Assembly (NCBI GenBank): GCA_965216255.1
Contig: OZ244148.1
Span: 2,852,001 to 2,916,000 of the forward strand
Length of the DNA stretch: 64,000 bases
Reading direction: 5' to 3'
Source of the DNA: G965216255 sp965216255
GTDB lineage: Bacteria > Bacteroidota > Rhodothermia > Rhodothermales > Bin80
The notes under the pieces are model-generated. The model had not been told where the DNA came from, made no database searches, and saw only the letters and a list, made by a program, of their open reading frames with translations. Positions 54,788 through 63,818 of this stretch are shown piece after piece. Made by a program: the position numbers and the translations under genes. Numbering within the stretch: position 1 is the first letter of the stretch; each line of letters opens with the position of its first letter.

Positions 54788-55930
54788 ATGATACTGCGCA
54801 CCCTTAGACTACATGGATTTAGGGCGCATCAAGAGAGTCACATAGCCTTGGCACCGAAATTGAACCTGTTCCATGGCCCAAATGGGGCTGGCAAGACCAA
54901 CGTTCTTGAAGCCGTTCACTATCTGTGCCTTACTAAGAGCTTCCTTACGAGCAAGGATGCGCATGCACTGCGGACGGGGAGCCCGCATTTTGAACTGGAA
55001 GGACGTTTCGAGGGGCAGCGCCGCCCTGAGTTTTCCGTACGCCTCGTCTACACCGGGGAAGGCGTCAAACGGATATTGGTCAATGAAACTGCACTGGAGC
55101 GCCTTGCCGGTATCGTTGGGTACGCACCCGTAGTTGTCTTTTCTCACTTTGATCATGCATTAACAGCCGGAGGTCCTGACGAGCGGCGTCGATTCCTCAA
55201 TAACATTCTTAGTCAGGCGCGGCCGGTCTACTTAGACGATCTCGTGAAATATCGGCGCGTCCTTCGGCAAAGAAATGAGCTGCTTTCGCGGAGGCGGCGT
55301 GTGCGCGGGACGGCTTCAGATACCGTGCGTGCCTCCTGGGACGAGGAGCTAATTCGATGCGGTTCGCGGATCGTCGTCGGTCGCCTGCGCTTCCTGGAAG
55401 AGTTTGGAGTGTATCTCGAGAGGGCGTACAGCCTGATGGAAGCAGCCACAGAACGGCCCTTAATAGTCTACTCAGGCCTCGCGCCATTTGAGGGAGACGA
55501 GGAGGAATCGCGTGTGCATGATGTTTTCGCTGCCAGGCTACAACGCGCTCTGGCAAGAGAGCGAGAACAGGGCTACACCATGGTGGGGCCGCATAGGGAC
55601 GAGCTAGTCTTTACCATTGATGGCCACCCGCTGCGGAACTATGCTTCGCAGGGGCAGCATCGCACATTCGCCCTTGCAGTGAAGCTGGCCCAGTATCTCT
55701 ACTTACATGAGCGCCTAGGCGAATACCCCTTGCTGCTTCTGGACGATGTTTTTGATACACTTGATGCACGTCGCGTACGGATCTTTCTTTCCCTTTTGCA
55801 GGGAGGTACGATAGGACAAAGCCTAATTACGGCAGCACAGTGCCACATTTTTCGGGACGCGGTCTCTTTTGCATGCACCGACAACCAAATGCTGCGGGTC
55901 GAGGGTGGAATTGTCGCGTCTGTGTCTTGA
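54788..55930 (+). CDS. recF: DNA replication and repair protein RecF
   Basis: The ATG at 54788 gives 380 residues (MILRTLRLHGFRAHQESHIA). Walker A is GPNGAGKT at 30-37. The family's DRRRFLNNIL-like part reads PDERRRFLNNILSQARPVYL. The ABC-type signature and Walker B are in NYASQGQHRTFALAVKLAQY and YPLLLLDDVFDTLDARR. RecF loads RecA at gaps with RecO and RecR. In most bacteria it lies beside dnaN; here it is about 30 kb away. It is divergent from murQ, with 187 bases between the starts. Confidence 0.94.
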   Translation: MILRTLRLHGFRAHQESHIALAPKLNLFHGPNGAGKTNVLEAVHYLCLTKSFLTSKDAHALRTGSPHFELEGRFEGQRRPEFSVRLVYTGEGVKRILVNETALERLAGIVGYAPVVVFSHFDHALTAGGPDERRRFLNNILSQARPVYLDDLVKYRRVLRQRNELLSRRRRVRGTASDTVRASWDEELIRCGSRIVVGRLRFLEEFGVYLERAYSLMEAATERPLIVYSGLAPFEGDEEESRVHDVFAARLQRALAREREQGYTMVGPHRDELVFTIDGHPLRNYASQGQHRTFALAVKLAQYLYLHERLGEYPLLLLDDVFDTLDARRVRIFLSLLQGGTIGQSLITAAQCHIFRDAVSFACTDNQMLRVEGGIVASVS

Positions 55931-56068
55931 ATCAGGCCAAAGCATGGCGGTGCCGATAATTTGGAGTGGCGCTACATTGGGATGCTGTCAGCACAGGCCC
56001 AAACTGGATCGGTTGGCAGAGTGTGCCCTCAGCCGAACGCGCGACCCACGAACTTTAAAGTGCGGGGC

Positions 56069-56530
56069 CTAGTCGGCAAGATTTTCTCCCTCCTGCAGGG
56101 ATGGGGGAATGAATGTAGCTTCTCCGGCCAGAGCCATTCTGTTCTCTTCCGTATATATGTAAGTCTTGCACTTTACGTAGCCGCGTTTGTCCAGCTTTTC
56201 AACCACCTTCACTTCGACGCGGACCATAGAGTTTAAACGTACTGGCCGCAAGAACCTGCACGCCAGTGATACGGCAATACTTCCCGGACCTGGGAAGTCC
56301 CGGCCTAACACCTTGGAAATGAGCCCTAGAAGTAATACGCCGTGGACTACTCTCTGCCCAAACCGCGTCGTTTCAGCAAATTCCGCGTCCACATGAATGG
56401 GGTTGTCATCGCCCGTTACACGGGCAAAGGTAAGCACATCGTCTTCTGTGATGAATCGCGGGATGCTGAAAGAGTCACCGATCTTCAGAGATTCGTAGGT
56501 ATGCACGGATTCATCGTTAAGTGCGCTCAT
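56069..56530 (-). CDS. MaoC-like (R)-specific enoyl-CoA hydratase
   Basis: A 153-residue hot-dog-fold protein. The hydratase motif is at FARVTGDDNPIHVDAEFAET (Asp and His of the D-x5-H catalytic pair), then FGQRVVHGVLLLGLISKVLG with SIAVSLACRFLRPVRLNSMV. The pattern fits the PhaJ/MaoC group, which hydrates trans-2-enoyl-CoA to (R)-3-hydroxyacyl-CoA. The substrate here is unknown; no polyhydroxyalkanoate or beta-oxidation gene is nearby. It is convergent with recF. Confidence 0.88.
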   Translation of the reverse strand: MSALNDESVHTYESLKIGDSFSIPRFITEDDVLTFARVTGDDNPIHVDAEFAETTRFGQRVVHGVLLLGLISKVLGRDFPGPGSIAVSLACRFLRPVRLNSMVRVEVKVVEKLDKRGYVKCKTYIYTEENRMALAGEATFIPPSLQEGENLAD

Positions 56531-57878
56531 ATTGTCGGGAGCGTGGTCTGGCTGAAATGTAGAGAGCAGAATAATAGGCTTAGCTGGATAAAGAATGCGG
56601 ACACGGGAATTGGCAGTTACCTCGGGCTCTCCGTCGTCCTAGCGGTAAGAAGCGGACACCGCCCCTACGATGACTAAATAAACGCAATAGTTTAGCGTAA
56701 CTCAAAGCAGTGATACTATCTAGCCCCCGTCTGGCTCCCGGTACCCTGCGCAGCTTCTTGCCGGTGCTGCCCATCCCAATCCTGCCGCGCCTCCTTGGTG
56801 CTCGCTTCAGTGCAGGCACCTAGCCTACGGCCATATGGGGCGGCTTGAGCACATATTATTCTAGGCTTGCGGGAGGCAGCCGCCCCAACATGTTGCCAGA
56901 TACCGAGAGGGGCAGGGACACTCCATTTCGCGCCTCCATTTATCCCACTATATCCATCGGAGCTGGAACGCTGGGCACGGATGCGCTTTGTTAAGCGAGA
57001 ATACCTCCCTGCTGCCAACGAGCCAGGGCAATACCAGGCCAAGCGCTGCGCCTTTAGCAGCATTACAGGAGCCTGCGCAGGGATCGGGCTGGGAGCTACC
57101 GCGTGTTTAGTGCTTGCACGCAAGGTCTTGGCTGTCGTCTCATTGGGGCCTCAAGCAGAATCCGAATCGTCCGAACAGCGCTGCATTATTGTGCGTCGGC
57201 ATTCTGCATGTAGCGTATGCTGGCCTGTTGTCGCGTCATTCGCAAAGACGATTCGTGCCGGGGTGAATCCAGGGAAATTGGTGCCGAAGGCGTTCCTGCG
57301 AATTACGTCTATAGCAAAGGCCCTGTAGGAAGCGCGGTGCATGGCCGTAGTCGAAAAGGACATCGTTAAATCGGGCGACAACCCGTTTGCTTGGTGAATC
57401 ATAATTGTGGTAGAGTATTTTCCCGGAAGCTGGGCAGCATGGAAGTCGACACGGTAGGAGGGAGCACCGTCGGGCGAGCAGTAGCCGAGCAGGTATTGGT
57501 GGGAGGTTTAAGAGCCTTCGACGTAATGCGCAGCCAGCCATTGACGCTACGGAGGCCGATTCCATTGGTAGCCACTGAACGGCATGGGCTGTGTGGTGCA
57601 TTCTCGTTGACTGAATGCGGGGCCGATTGAAAATGCAGAGGCGTTTCGCACATCCACAAGCTGAGGTCGTTTTATGGTCCATTCTAGGGGCGCGGCTAGT
57701 GCGCCACGGGCTTCGCTATTTTGCGGTAGCGATACGCCACTGTGGGAGAAAGCAGACGGAGAATGAGCGTGGTGTCGAATGCGTGCCTCTTGGGTGCGAT
57801 TGGCAAGCAAATGCGTTAGACGTGCGGGTATGTCCCCGAATAAGGAGTCCAAGAGACAGAGAATTGTAGGTAAGAGCG
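56531..57878. other. Long gene-free interval before the envelope operon
   Basis: About 1.35 kb, the longest stretch without a recognisable gene. Frames up to roughly 150 codons exist on both strands, but none shows a family motif and they overlap each other in the manner of random frames in GC-rich DNA. It probably includes the promoter of the 57.9-kb operon at its right end. Decayed genes are possible. Confidence 0.55.
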
Positions 57879-58835
57879 ATGGGAATAGAAGGAATGCGCG
57901 CTTTATTGGACCGGGTCATGCATTCGGGACGTAGCGCGTGGCTCTTGCGGGTTGCTCAACCCCTAATTGTAATAGCAATTATCGGATTTCTCGCGTACGA
58001 ACTGCGCGACGTAGACTGGAGACAGATCAGGGCTGGACTACCGGTCGATCCGCTCTTCTATGCGCTGCTTCTACTCGTTTACTTCATGTTGCCTGTTACC
58101 CAGGTTCTGGTATACCGCATTCTCTGGAGCTTTGATGTTCTGGCCAGTTTCTCCGCGTTCGTCAGGAAAAGGATATTGAACAAAGATGTGCTTGGGTATT
58201 CGGGCGAGGTATATATCTATGCGTGGGCTAAACACCGGTTGGGTCTTCCTTCCTCGGCGGTGCTAAGAGATGTCCGTGACCAGAATATTGTCTCATCGGT
58301 GGCATCTACAATGGTAGCAGTGCTGTTCTTGGTCGTGTTTCTATATGCGGGGCAGCTTTCCATAACCGATCTCCTTGATAGATCACGCGCTACCGTTCTG
58401 TTGGTCGGAGCCGGGGCCTTTCTGGTCTTGGCAATGGTGGTACTGCGCTTTCGTCGGTACTTCTTCTCCATGCCGGTCAGAAAGGCCGTTCCCATTTTCG
58501 CCATCCATGTCGTAAGACTTATAGTCCGACAGGGGTTGGAAATTTATATGTGGGCGATGGCGATGCCCCAAGTACCGATTGAGACTTGGTTCACGTATGC
58601 GGCCGTATCAATTATCATCACACGCATTCCATTCCTTCCGAGCACGGACCTGGTGGTGATGAGCGTGGTTGTAGGTCTTTCCGATGTCGTGAGCGTCTCC
58701 GAGGCCCATGTCTTTGCACTCTTTGGGGCCATTGCCATAGTCAATCGCATTCTCAACCTGTTGCTATTCACGGGGCTGGCCCTAATTGACCGGCGGCCGG
58801 AGCAAGCACCCGGGGGCGTGACGCCACGGCCTTAG
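57879..58835 (+). CDS. UPF0104-like (lysylphosphatidylglycerol synthase/flippase type) membrane protein
   Basis: A 318-residue integral membrane protein with about 7-8 predicted TM segments (for example VAQPLIVIAIIGFLAYELRD, FYALLLLVYFMLPVTQVLVY, STMVAVLFLVVFLYAGQL, ATVLLVGAGAFLVLAMVVLR). A conserved-looking loop LGYSGEVYIYAWAKHRLGLP with an ExYxxAWA-like pattern and a TRIPFLPSTDLVV segment near the C-terminus resemble the UPF0104 membrane family. The family includes lipid flippases and hopanoid-associated proteins. The assignment is by overall pattern only. It is 37 bases upstream of the DUF3047 gene, probably first in an operon. Confidence 0.6.
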   Translation: MGIEGMRALLDRVMHSGRSAWLLRVAQPLIVIAIIGFLAYELRDVDWRQIRAGLPVDPLFYALLLLVYFMLPVTQVLVYRILWSFDVLASFSAFVRKRILNKDVLGYSGEVYIYAWAKHRLGLPSSAVLRDVRDQNIVSSVASTMVAVLFLVVFLYAGQLSITDLLDRSRATVLLVGAGAFLVLAMVVLRFRRYFFSMPVRKAVPIFAIHVVRLIVRQGLEIYMWAMAMPQVPIETWFTYAAVSIIITRIPFLPSTDLVVMSVVVGLSDVVSVSEAHVFALFGAIAIVNRILNLLLFTGLALIDRRPEQAPGGVTPRP

Positions 58836-58872
58836 GTTGCGTCCCTATGAAGGGGTTGTTTGGTGGAATAGC

Positions 58873-59589
58873 ATGTGTCGTCCAAGGATGCGATTGTTCG
58901 TGGCCGTGGCTGCAGCGGCCTTGGGCCCGGTGTATGCCTCGGCCCAGACACCCATCGTCCTGGAGGATTTCGAGGCATATAGGGATGGACAAACACCGTA
59001 CGGATGGAAGATACTAAATAGACATGCGCGTGCCGTGGAGCCCGTCGCAACTGATCTTGTAAGGGATGATGACTATTTTGAAATTGTTGAGCACGGCAGT
59101 GACACTTACCTGCGTGCATATACTCGGAATGAGACCGTACAAATCGCTTGGCCCAACGGCGACAGCTACACATGGGACTTGGATACGCATCCGCTGTTGG
59201 GCTGGAAGTGGCGCGCTTCGGTCCTGCCTTCGGGTGCCCGGGAGGATCGGCGGGATTTGAATGACACGGGTGCGGCCCTCTACGTCATGTTTGATTGCCG
59301 GGACTGGCTCGGTCGCCCCTGCAGCATAAAGTACACGTACAGCAGCTCTCTTCCCGTCGGGACTACCGCTCGATATGGTCCCCTTCGGGTTCTCGTGGTC
59401 TCAAGCGGGGCCAACGGCAAGGGGCTCTGGACCGAGATAGAACGCAACGTGGCTGAAGATTACGCCCTCTTATTCGGAAAGCGCGTCCCACCAAGTCCTC
59501 TCCTCATTATGCTGTGGTCGGACAGTGATAACACCGAAAGCGCCTCGGATGTGTCCTTTGACGACATTGTTGTAAAGCCGCTGCCATGA
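58873..59589 (+). CDS. DUF3047 family secreted protein
   Basis: From the ATG at 58873 the protein has 238 residues. It has an N-terminal signal peptide (MRLFVAVAAAALGPVYASAQ before TPIVLE). The mature part includes VLEDFEAYRDGQTPYGWKIL, then LLGWKWRASVLPSGAREDRR with DLNDTGAALYVMFDCRDW, the hallmark of DUF3047 (WKWR..LP.GA.E..K-type with the D(S/T)AA.YV..F strand). The function is unknown; the family is a periplasmic sandwich domain often near transport genes. The stop overlaps the start of the RND gene by 4 bases (ATGA), so translation is coupled. Confidence 0.82.
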   Translation: MCRPRMRLFVAVAAAALGPVYASAQTPIVLEDFEAYRDGQTPYGWKILNRHARAVEPVATDLVRDDDYFEIVEHGSDTYLRAYTRNETVQIAWPNGDSYTWDLDTHPLLGWKWRASVLPSGAREDRRDLNDTGAALYVMFDCRDWLGRPCSIKYTYSSSLPVGTTARYGPLRVLVVSSGANGKGLWTEIERNVAEDYALLFGKRVPPSPLLIMLWSDSDNTESASDVSFDDIVVKPLP

Positions 59590-62108
59590 CACGTCTATTC
59601 GAAGCCCTTGTCCCGTTTATTCGCTGGGTAGTGAGGCACCCGGTACAGGTGCTCACTCTGGCAGTAGTTATGGCACTGTTGGCGGCAGCCGCAGCCCGCA
59701 ACCTGCATGTGGATCCTGACTTTGCCAATTTGATACCTGAGAAATATCCCAGTGTCCAGGCCCTGGAGCGTGTCAGGGCCACGGTAGGTGGCGGTGAGAC
59801 CTCGGTTGATTTGGCCTTAGAAAGCCCATCGTTTTCGGCCAACCTAGCCTTTGCGCAAGCGCTTGTTCCAGAATTGATGGCGCTTCGTGACCCTGGAACG
59901 GGTGAGCGATACTTCCTGCGGTCCGAATTGAGGCGAGATACAGCCTTCTTGAGAGCCAATGCGCTTTATTTCGCTACGGCAAGCGAGCTGGACCGCCTGG
60001 AGGCCTATCTGGAAGAACAGATTTTCCAGGCCAGGCTTGAGGCAAACCCATTCTACTTTGCGCTTGAAGATGAAGAATCGGGCGATGACGATCTGGAAGC
60101 CATTCGGGAATCCTATGCTTATGTCGTTGGCACAGAATACCACGTCTCCGCGGACAGCACAATCCTGGTAGTTCGCTTTTTCACGGCCGGTTCGGTGTCT
60201 GATGTAGGTTATATCGAGCGTATGTACGCTGATCTCCGGCGTGCAATAGCAGTGCTTGGTCCAGCTAGCTACCATCCCGAAATGGAAACCGCGCTGGCAG
60301 GGCGCTTGTGGCGTCAGCGCATCGAGGTTCGCGCCATTACGGACGACGTCGTCGGCTCTTTTGGAATTGGAGCACTGTGCGTGCTGCTCACTATAGTGGC
60401 CTATTTCTTCTACAGGAGAATACGGGCGCAAGCGTCATCTTCGCCCCGGGTTGTCCTGCGGGAGCTGGCACGGACTCCGGTAACGGCTCTGCTTATTGGG
60501 TTGCCGCTAGTGATGAGTCTTGTTTGGACAGCGGCAATGGCGTTCTTGGCATTTGGCACACTAAATATCATGAGCTCGGCATTAGGGCTCGTACTCTTCG
60601 GTCTTGGCATCGACTATGGTATTCATTTCTATGCGCGCTACATGGAGGAGCGAGACACGGGATATTCTGTGGAAGATGCGGTAGTGCGTACTTTCCTGGG
60701 TAGTGGGCAGGCCATCGCTGTGGGTGCGCTCACGACCGCGGGCGCACTGTATGTGCTTATGTTCGCGGATTTCAAGGGCTTCAGCCAGTTTGGGTTTATT
60801 GCAGGCACCGGTGTCCTCCTCGCGCTGGTGGCAATGCTGGTAGTGCTCCCGGCGCTGATATCCATTTCGGAACGACTGTGCCTCCTGGGGAGCACAAGTA
60901 GGGGTGTGCCGCACGGCCCTCGCAAGGGGCGGTTCCCTCTTGCAGGTCTGATTCTTGGATGCTGCGTAGGACTCGTGCTCCTAGGCCTCGTTCGGGCGCC
61001 TTCGGTGGAATTCGAGTATCGTTTTGGTGTCCTAGAGCCCACATATGAGGATTGGAACGCCGTCCACAGCAAGGTTTCACAGGCCTACTACGCCCACAAC
61101 CGCCGAAATCCAGCCTATATCATAGTGGATGACGCGATGGAAGCGGAGCGCGTGGTAGCGGCCCTGCGCCGATCAACGCAGGGAGACACGCTGCTCCGCA
61201 TAGTGGATGCGGACACGTTTCGGACGACCATCCAGTCCATCGAGAGCCTAGAGGAGCGGTTTCCGCTTACAGGAGATGCGCAGGCAAGGAAACTTCAGCG
61301 CATTGCGCATATCCGAGACAACCTGTTGACAGACCCGCTGATTCTAGCCCGCGAGGATGATGAGTTGGGACGCCTTCGAGAGGCCGCACAGACCCGCGCA
61401 CCGCTGAATATCCAGGATTTGCCGGATGACTTGAGGAAACAGTTTACGTCGAAGCAGGGCAAGTTGGGAGGAATTGTCACAGTTTTTCCGGCTGTAGGCC
61501 TCTCCGACGGCAGAATGTCCATTGCCTTCGCAGAAGATGTGGGAGCGGTCACGACGGACGACGGAAAAATTCACTTTGCCGGCTCGACATCGATTATAGC
61601 TGCCGACATGCTGCGACTGATGCGGAAAGAGGCGCCATTCATGGTTTCTGCGACCGTTATGATTGTCGCGCTGCTGATGTGGCTGAGTTTCACAAGAATA
61701 CGTTGGGCTGTCTTGGCACTGGTTCCCTTGGTTACGGGGGTAATATGGATGCTGCTCGTGATGGATTTATTCGCTATGCGGTTAAACTTCTATAACATGG
61801 TGGTTCTGCCGGCGATTATTGGCATTGGTAACGACGCAGGAGCCCATATGGTGCATCGGTATCGGGAGGAGGGTCCGGGTTCAATTCTCAGGGTGCTCCG
61901 CTCTACTGGTGAGCATGTAACCATAGGTGCCGTAACAACCATGGTTGGGTTCGGGGGCTTACTACTGAGTTTCCATCCGGGACTACGAAGTATCGGGGCA
62001 CTTGCCATCGCTGGAATAGCTGCGACACTCTTCTCGGCGCTTTTGGCAGTTCCGGCATCCGTTCAGTGGCTGGAAAACCGGCGCTCTTTCCCATCAGCCG
62101 ATCAATAA
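59586..62108 (+). CDS. RND superfamily transporter (MMPL/HpnN-like)
   Basis: An 840-residue protein with two repeats of a TM helix, a periplasmic loop and five TM helices. The first repeat begins near VLTLAVVMALLAAAAARNLH; the second follows RFPLAGLILGCCVGLVLLGL. Typical sterol-sensing-like segments are visible, LIGLPLVMSLVWTAAMAFLA and GLGIDYGIHFYARYMEERDT in the first half, and VVLPAIIGIGNDAGAHMVHR with TTMVGFGGLLLSFHPGLRSI in the second, which carry the Asp/His pairs used in proton relay. The loops are rich in acidic residues. The overall layout is like HpnN, which moves hopanoids between membranes, but hopanoid genes are not in this window. It overlaps the DUF3047 gene. Confidence 0.85.
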   Translation: MTRLFEALVPFIRWVVRHPVQVLTLAVVMALLAAAAARNLHVDPDFANLIPEKYPSVQALERVRATVGGGETSVDLALESPSFSANLAFAQALVPELMALRDPGTGERYFLRSELRRDTAFLRANALYFATASELDRLEAYLEEQIFQARLEANPFYFALEDEESGDDDLEAIRESYAYVVGTEYHVSADSTILVVRFFTAGSVSDVGYIERMYADLRRAIAVLGPASYHPEMETALAGRLWRQRIEVRAITDDVVGSFGIGALCVLLTIVAYFFYRRIRAQASSSPRVVLRELARTPVTALLIGLPLVMSLVWTAAMAFLAFGTLNIMSSALGLVLFGLGIDYGIHFYARYMEERDTGYSVEDAVVRTFLGSGQAIAVGALTTAGALYVLMFADFKGFSQFGFIAGTGVLLALVAMLVVLPALISISERLCLLGSTSRGVPHGPRKGRFPLAGLILGCCVGLVLLGLVRAPSVEFEYRFGVLEPTYEDWNAVHSKVSQAYYAHNRRNPAYIIVDDAMEAERVVAALRRSTQGDTLLRIVDADTFRTTIQSIESLEERFPLTGDAQARKLQRIAHIRDNLLTDPLILAREDDELGRLREAAQTRAPLNIQDLPDDLRKQFTSKQGKLGGIVTVFPAVGLSDGRMSIAFAEDVGAVTTDDGKIHFAGSTSIIAADMLRLMRKEAPFMVSATVMIVALLMWLSFTRIRWAVLALVPLVTGVIWMLLVMDLFAMRLNFYNMVVLPAIIGIGNDAGAHMVHRYREEGPGSILRVLRSTGEHVTIGAVTTMVGFGGLLLSFHPGLRSIGALAIAGIAATLFSALLAVPASVQWLENRRSFPSADQ

Positions 62109-62261
62109 ACCTGGTCGCCATGGAACGACTGGGTGCTGGCGTGGTAAAGAGTAGTTGAGCAGTCAGCCCTTGGCCAAAAATAAGTACACCGAGAGGCGCG
62201 GTGCGTGTTGTAAGGGCTGAGCTTAGGGGGCTCCCGCGCCGCACACGACCCAAATGCTGTT

Positions 62262-63464
62262 ATGAAAAGGACTACTCTCCTACTGGTCTGGGTGTTTGGA
62301 ATTGGATGCCTGGCAGAAACCGCTGACGCGCAGGTACGGAAAGCGGAAAACGCGCGCAAAAAGCAGCAATTTGAGGAAGCTCTTGGGTTCATTGACACCG
62401 CGCTCGGGAAAAAGCCGGATGATTCCAAGGCCTTCGAAACGCGCGCGCGAATCTATCAAGACATGGCAGCAGCGGCAACAGGTGAGGCGTATTTGTCTGC
62501 GATGAAGCACATGATGGATGATTTCCATCATGCCGTCAGCCTTAACGCCAAGCTGGCTGAAAACGTGGAACGGCAACTGGTACTTGCGTACGTCGCCGAA
62601 TTCAGCAAGGGTATTGATGCCTTTAATAGTGCACAGGGGGCCAGCGATCAGGGGGCCAAGGATCAGTTTTTTCAAAGTGCCGCCGATTTCTTCCGAGGCT
62701 CTTCCATTGTGGCCCCGGATTCTGTGGGTGCGTACGTAAACTGGGCCTTTGCCAAGCTTGGATCGGGAGACGAGGTCGGGGCCATTGAGCCGCTTTCTCT
62801 CGCCCGAGAATTCGGCCCCGCAGATGTTGACGTGTACAATTACCTGAGCCGGATCTACCTTACGAATGATCGCGCGGCGGATGCGGTGCCGTTGCTGGAG
62901 GAAGCCGTATCGCACTTTCCCGACAACGCTGAATTGCAGGGTAATCTTTTGAACGCGTACACCAAGTCCGGACAGGTAGAGCACGCGATTGAGCAGTACG
63001 GCAAAGCTGTTGCAAACAATCCGGACAATAACCTGTACCGCTACAATTATGGCTCGCTCCTCCTGCAAACGGACCGATTTGATGAAGCCATAGTCCAACT
63101 AGCAGAAGTTGTGCAGAAGGATGAGGCTTACACAGACGCCCAGTACAATCTTGGTGCGGCCCACGTCAATAAAGCTATTGCAGTAAATGTCAGAATCAAT
63201 GAATTGGATGATGATCTGCGCGCGAAGAAGGATTCTCTGTCTAATGATGAAATCAGGGAACGAGAGTCGGCCATCGATAAGTTGGCGGAGGAGCGCCGAG
63301 GATTGTTCGGCGCTGCCATAGGTCCGCTGGAGGCCGCCAAACGCCTAGCTGAGGCCGAGGATGGACGCGCGGTGGAAGAGATTTGTCGGGTTCTGTACCA
63401 GTCATATGTGCAGACAAATCAAATGGAGAAGGTTGAATTGGTCGAGGAATGCGCCAGCTTATGA
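62262..63464 (+). CDS. Secreted TPR-repeat protein
   Basis: A 400-residue protein with a signal peptide (MKRTTLLLVWVFGIGCLAET, cleaved after ADA). Seven or so tetratricopeptide repeats follow, for example ALGFIDTALGKKPDDSKAFE, NLYRYNYGSLLLQTDRFDEA and EAYTDAQYNLGAAHVNKAIA. Near the C-terminus a helical insertion rich in charged residues (residues about 305-350) is followed by a final repeat (EEICRVLYQSYVQTNQMEKV). TPR proteins act as scaffolds in the periplasm. It lies 153 bases behind the RND gene, a gap that may hold its own promoter. Confidence 0.83.
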   Translation: MKRTTLLLVWVFGIGCLAETADAQVRKAENARKKQQFEEALGFIDTALGKKPDDSKAFETRARIYQDMAAAATGEAYLSAMKHMMDDFHHAVSLNAKLAENVERQLVLAYVAEFSKGIDAFNSAQGASDQGAKDQFFQSAADFFRGSSIVAPDSVGAYVNWAFAKLGSGDEVGAIEPLSLAREFGPADVDVYNYLSRIYLTNDRAADAVPLLEEAVSHFPDNAELQGNLLNAYTKSGQVEHAIEQYGKAVANNPDNNLYRYNYGSLLLQTDRFDEAIVQLAEVVQKDEAYTDAQYNLGAAHVNKAIAVNVRINELDDDLRAKKDSLSNDEIRERESAIDKLAEERRGLFGAAIGPLEAAKRLAEAEDGRAVEEICRVLYQSYVQTNQMEKVELVEECASL

Positions 63465-63511
63465 GCATCTAGATCGCATATCTGGAGCTAATCTTTACCT
63501 TTTAGTCAAGT

Positions 63512-63818
63512 TTAGGCGGCAATCGAGTAGTTGTGCCAGAGTCGATCGACTTCGGCATCGCACAGCGTGATGGCTTTCCGCAGCCGTGTGTTACCGGGGT
63601 GGGCACGGTCCAAGGCTACCGATAAGGTTGGTCCGAGCACGCGGACGTAGGTGCGGTGGTAAAAGAGCGCTATGCGTGGTCCCGTCTCCGTGACCTGCAG
63701 CTTCAGCGGGCGGCCTCACGCCCGGACGCATCCCGGTGGATGGTTCTTGTACTTCAAACTCGCAAGTGACGGTATCCTCTAAGCCTCGCTGTGAATGCGC
63801 CGTTATGTATAGGCCCAA
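63512..63818 (-). pseudogene. Unrecognised degenerate gene, C-terminal part
   Basis: The minus strand reads GLYITAHSQRGLEDTVTCEF and ends that frame after TGMRPGVRPP. The next frame continues LKLQVTETGPRIALFYHRTY and VRVLGPTLSVALDRAHPGNT, then RLRKAITLCDAEVDRLWHNY and SIAA before a TAA at 63512. The coherent sequence across a frameshift at about 63710 is typical of a decayed gene, perhaps the C-terminus of a transposase or integrase, but I cannot name a family. No clear start is seen upstream of 63818. Confidence 0.45.

Noticed and set aside
56867..57328. 153-codon plus-strand frame as a membrane protein
   Set aside because: It has one hydrophobic stretch but no start context, no family motif and overlapping frames of similar length on the other strand.
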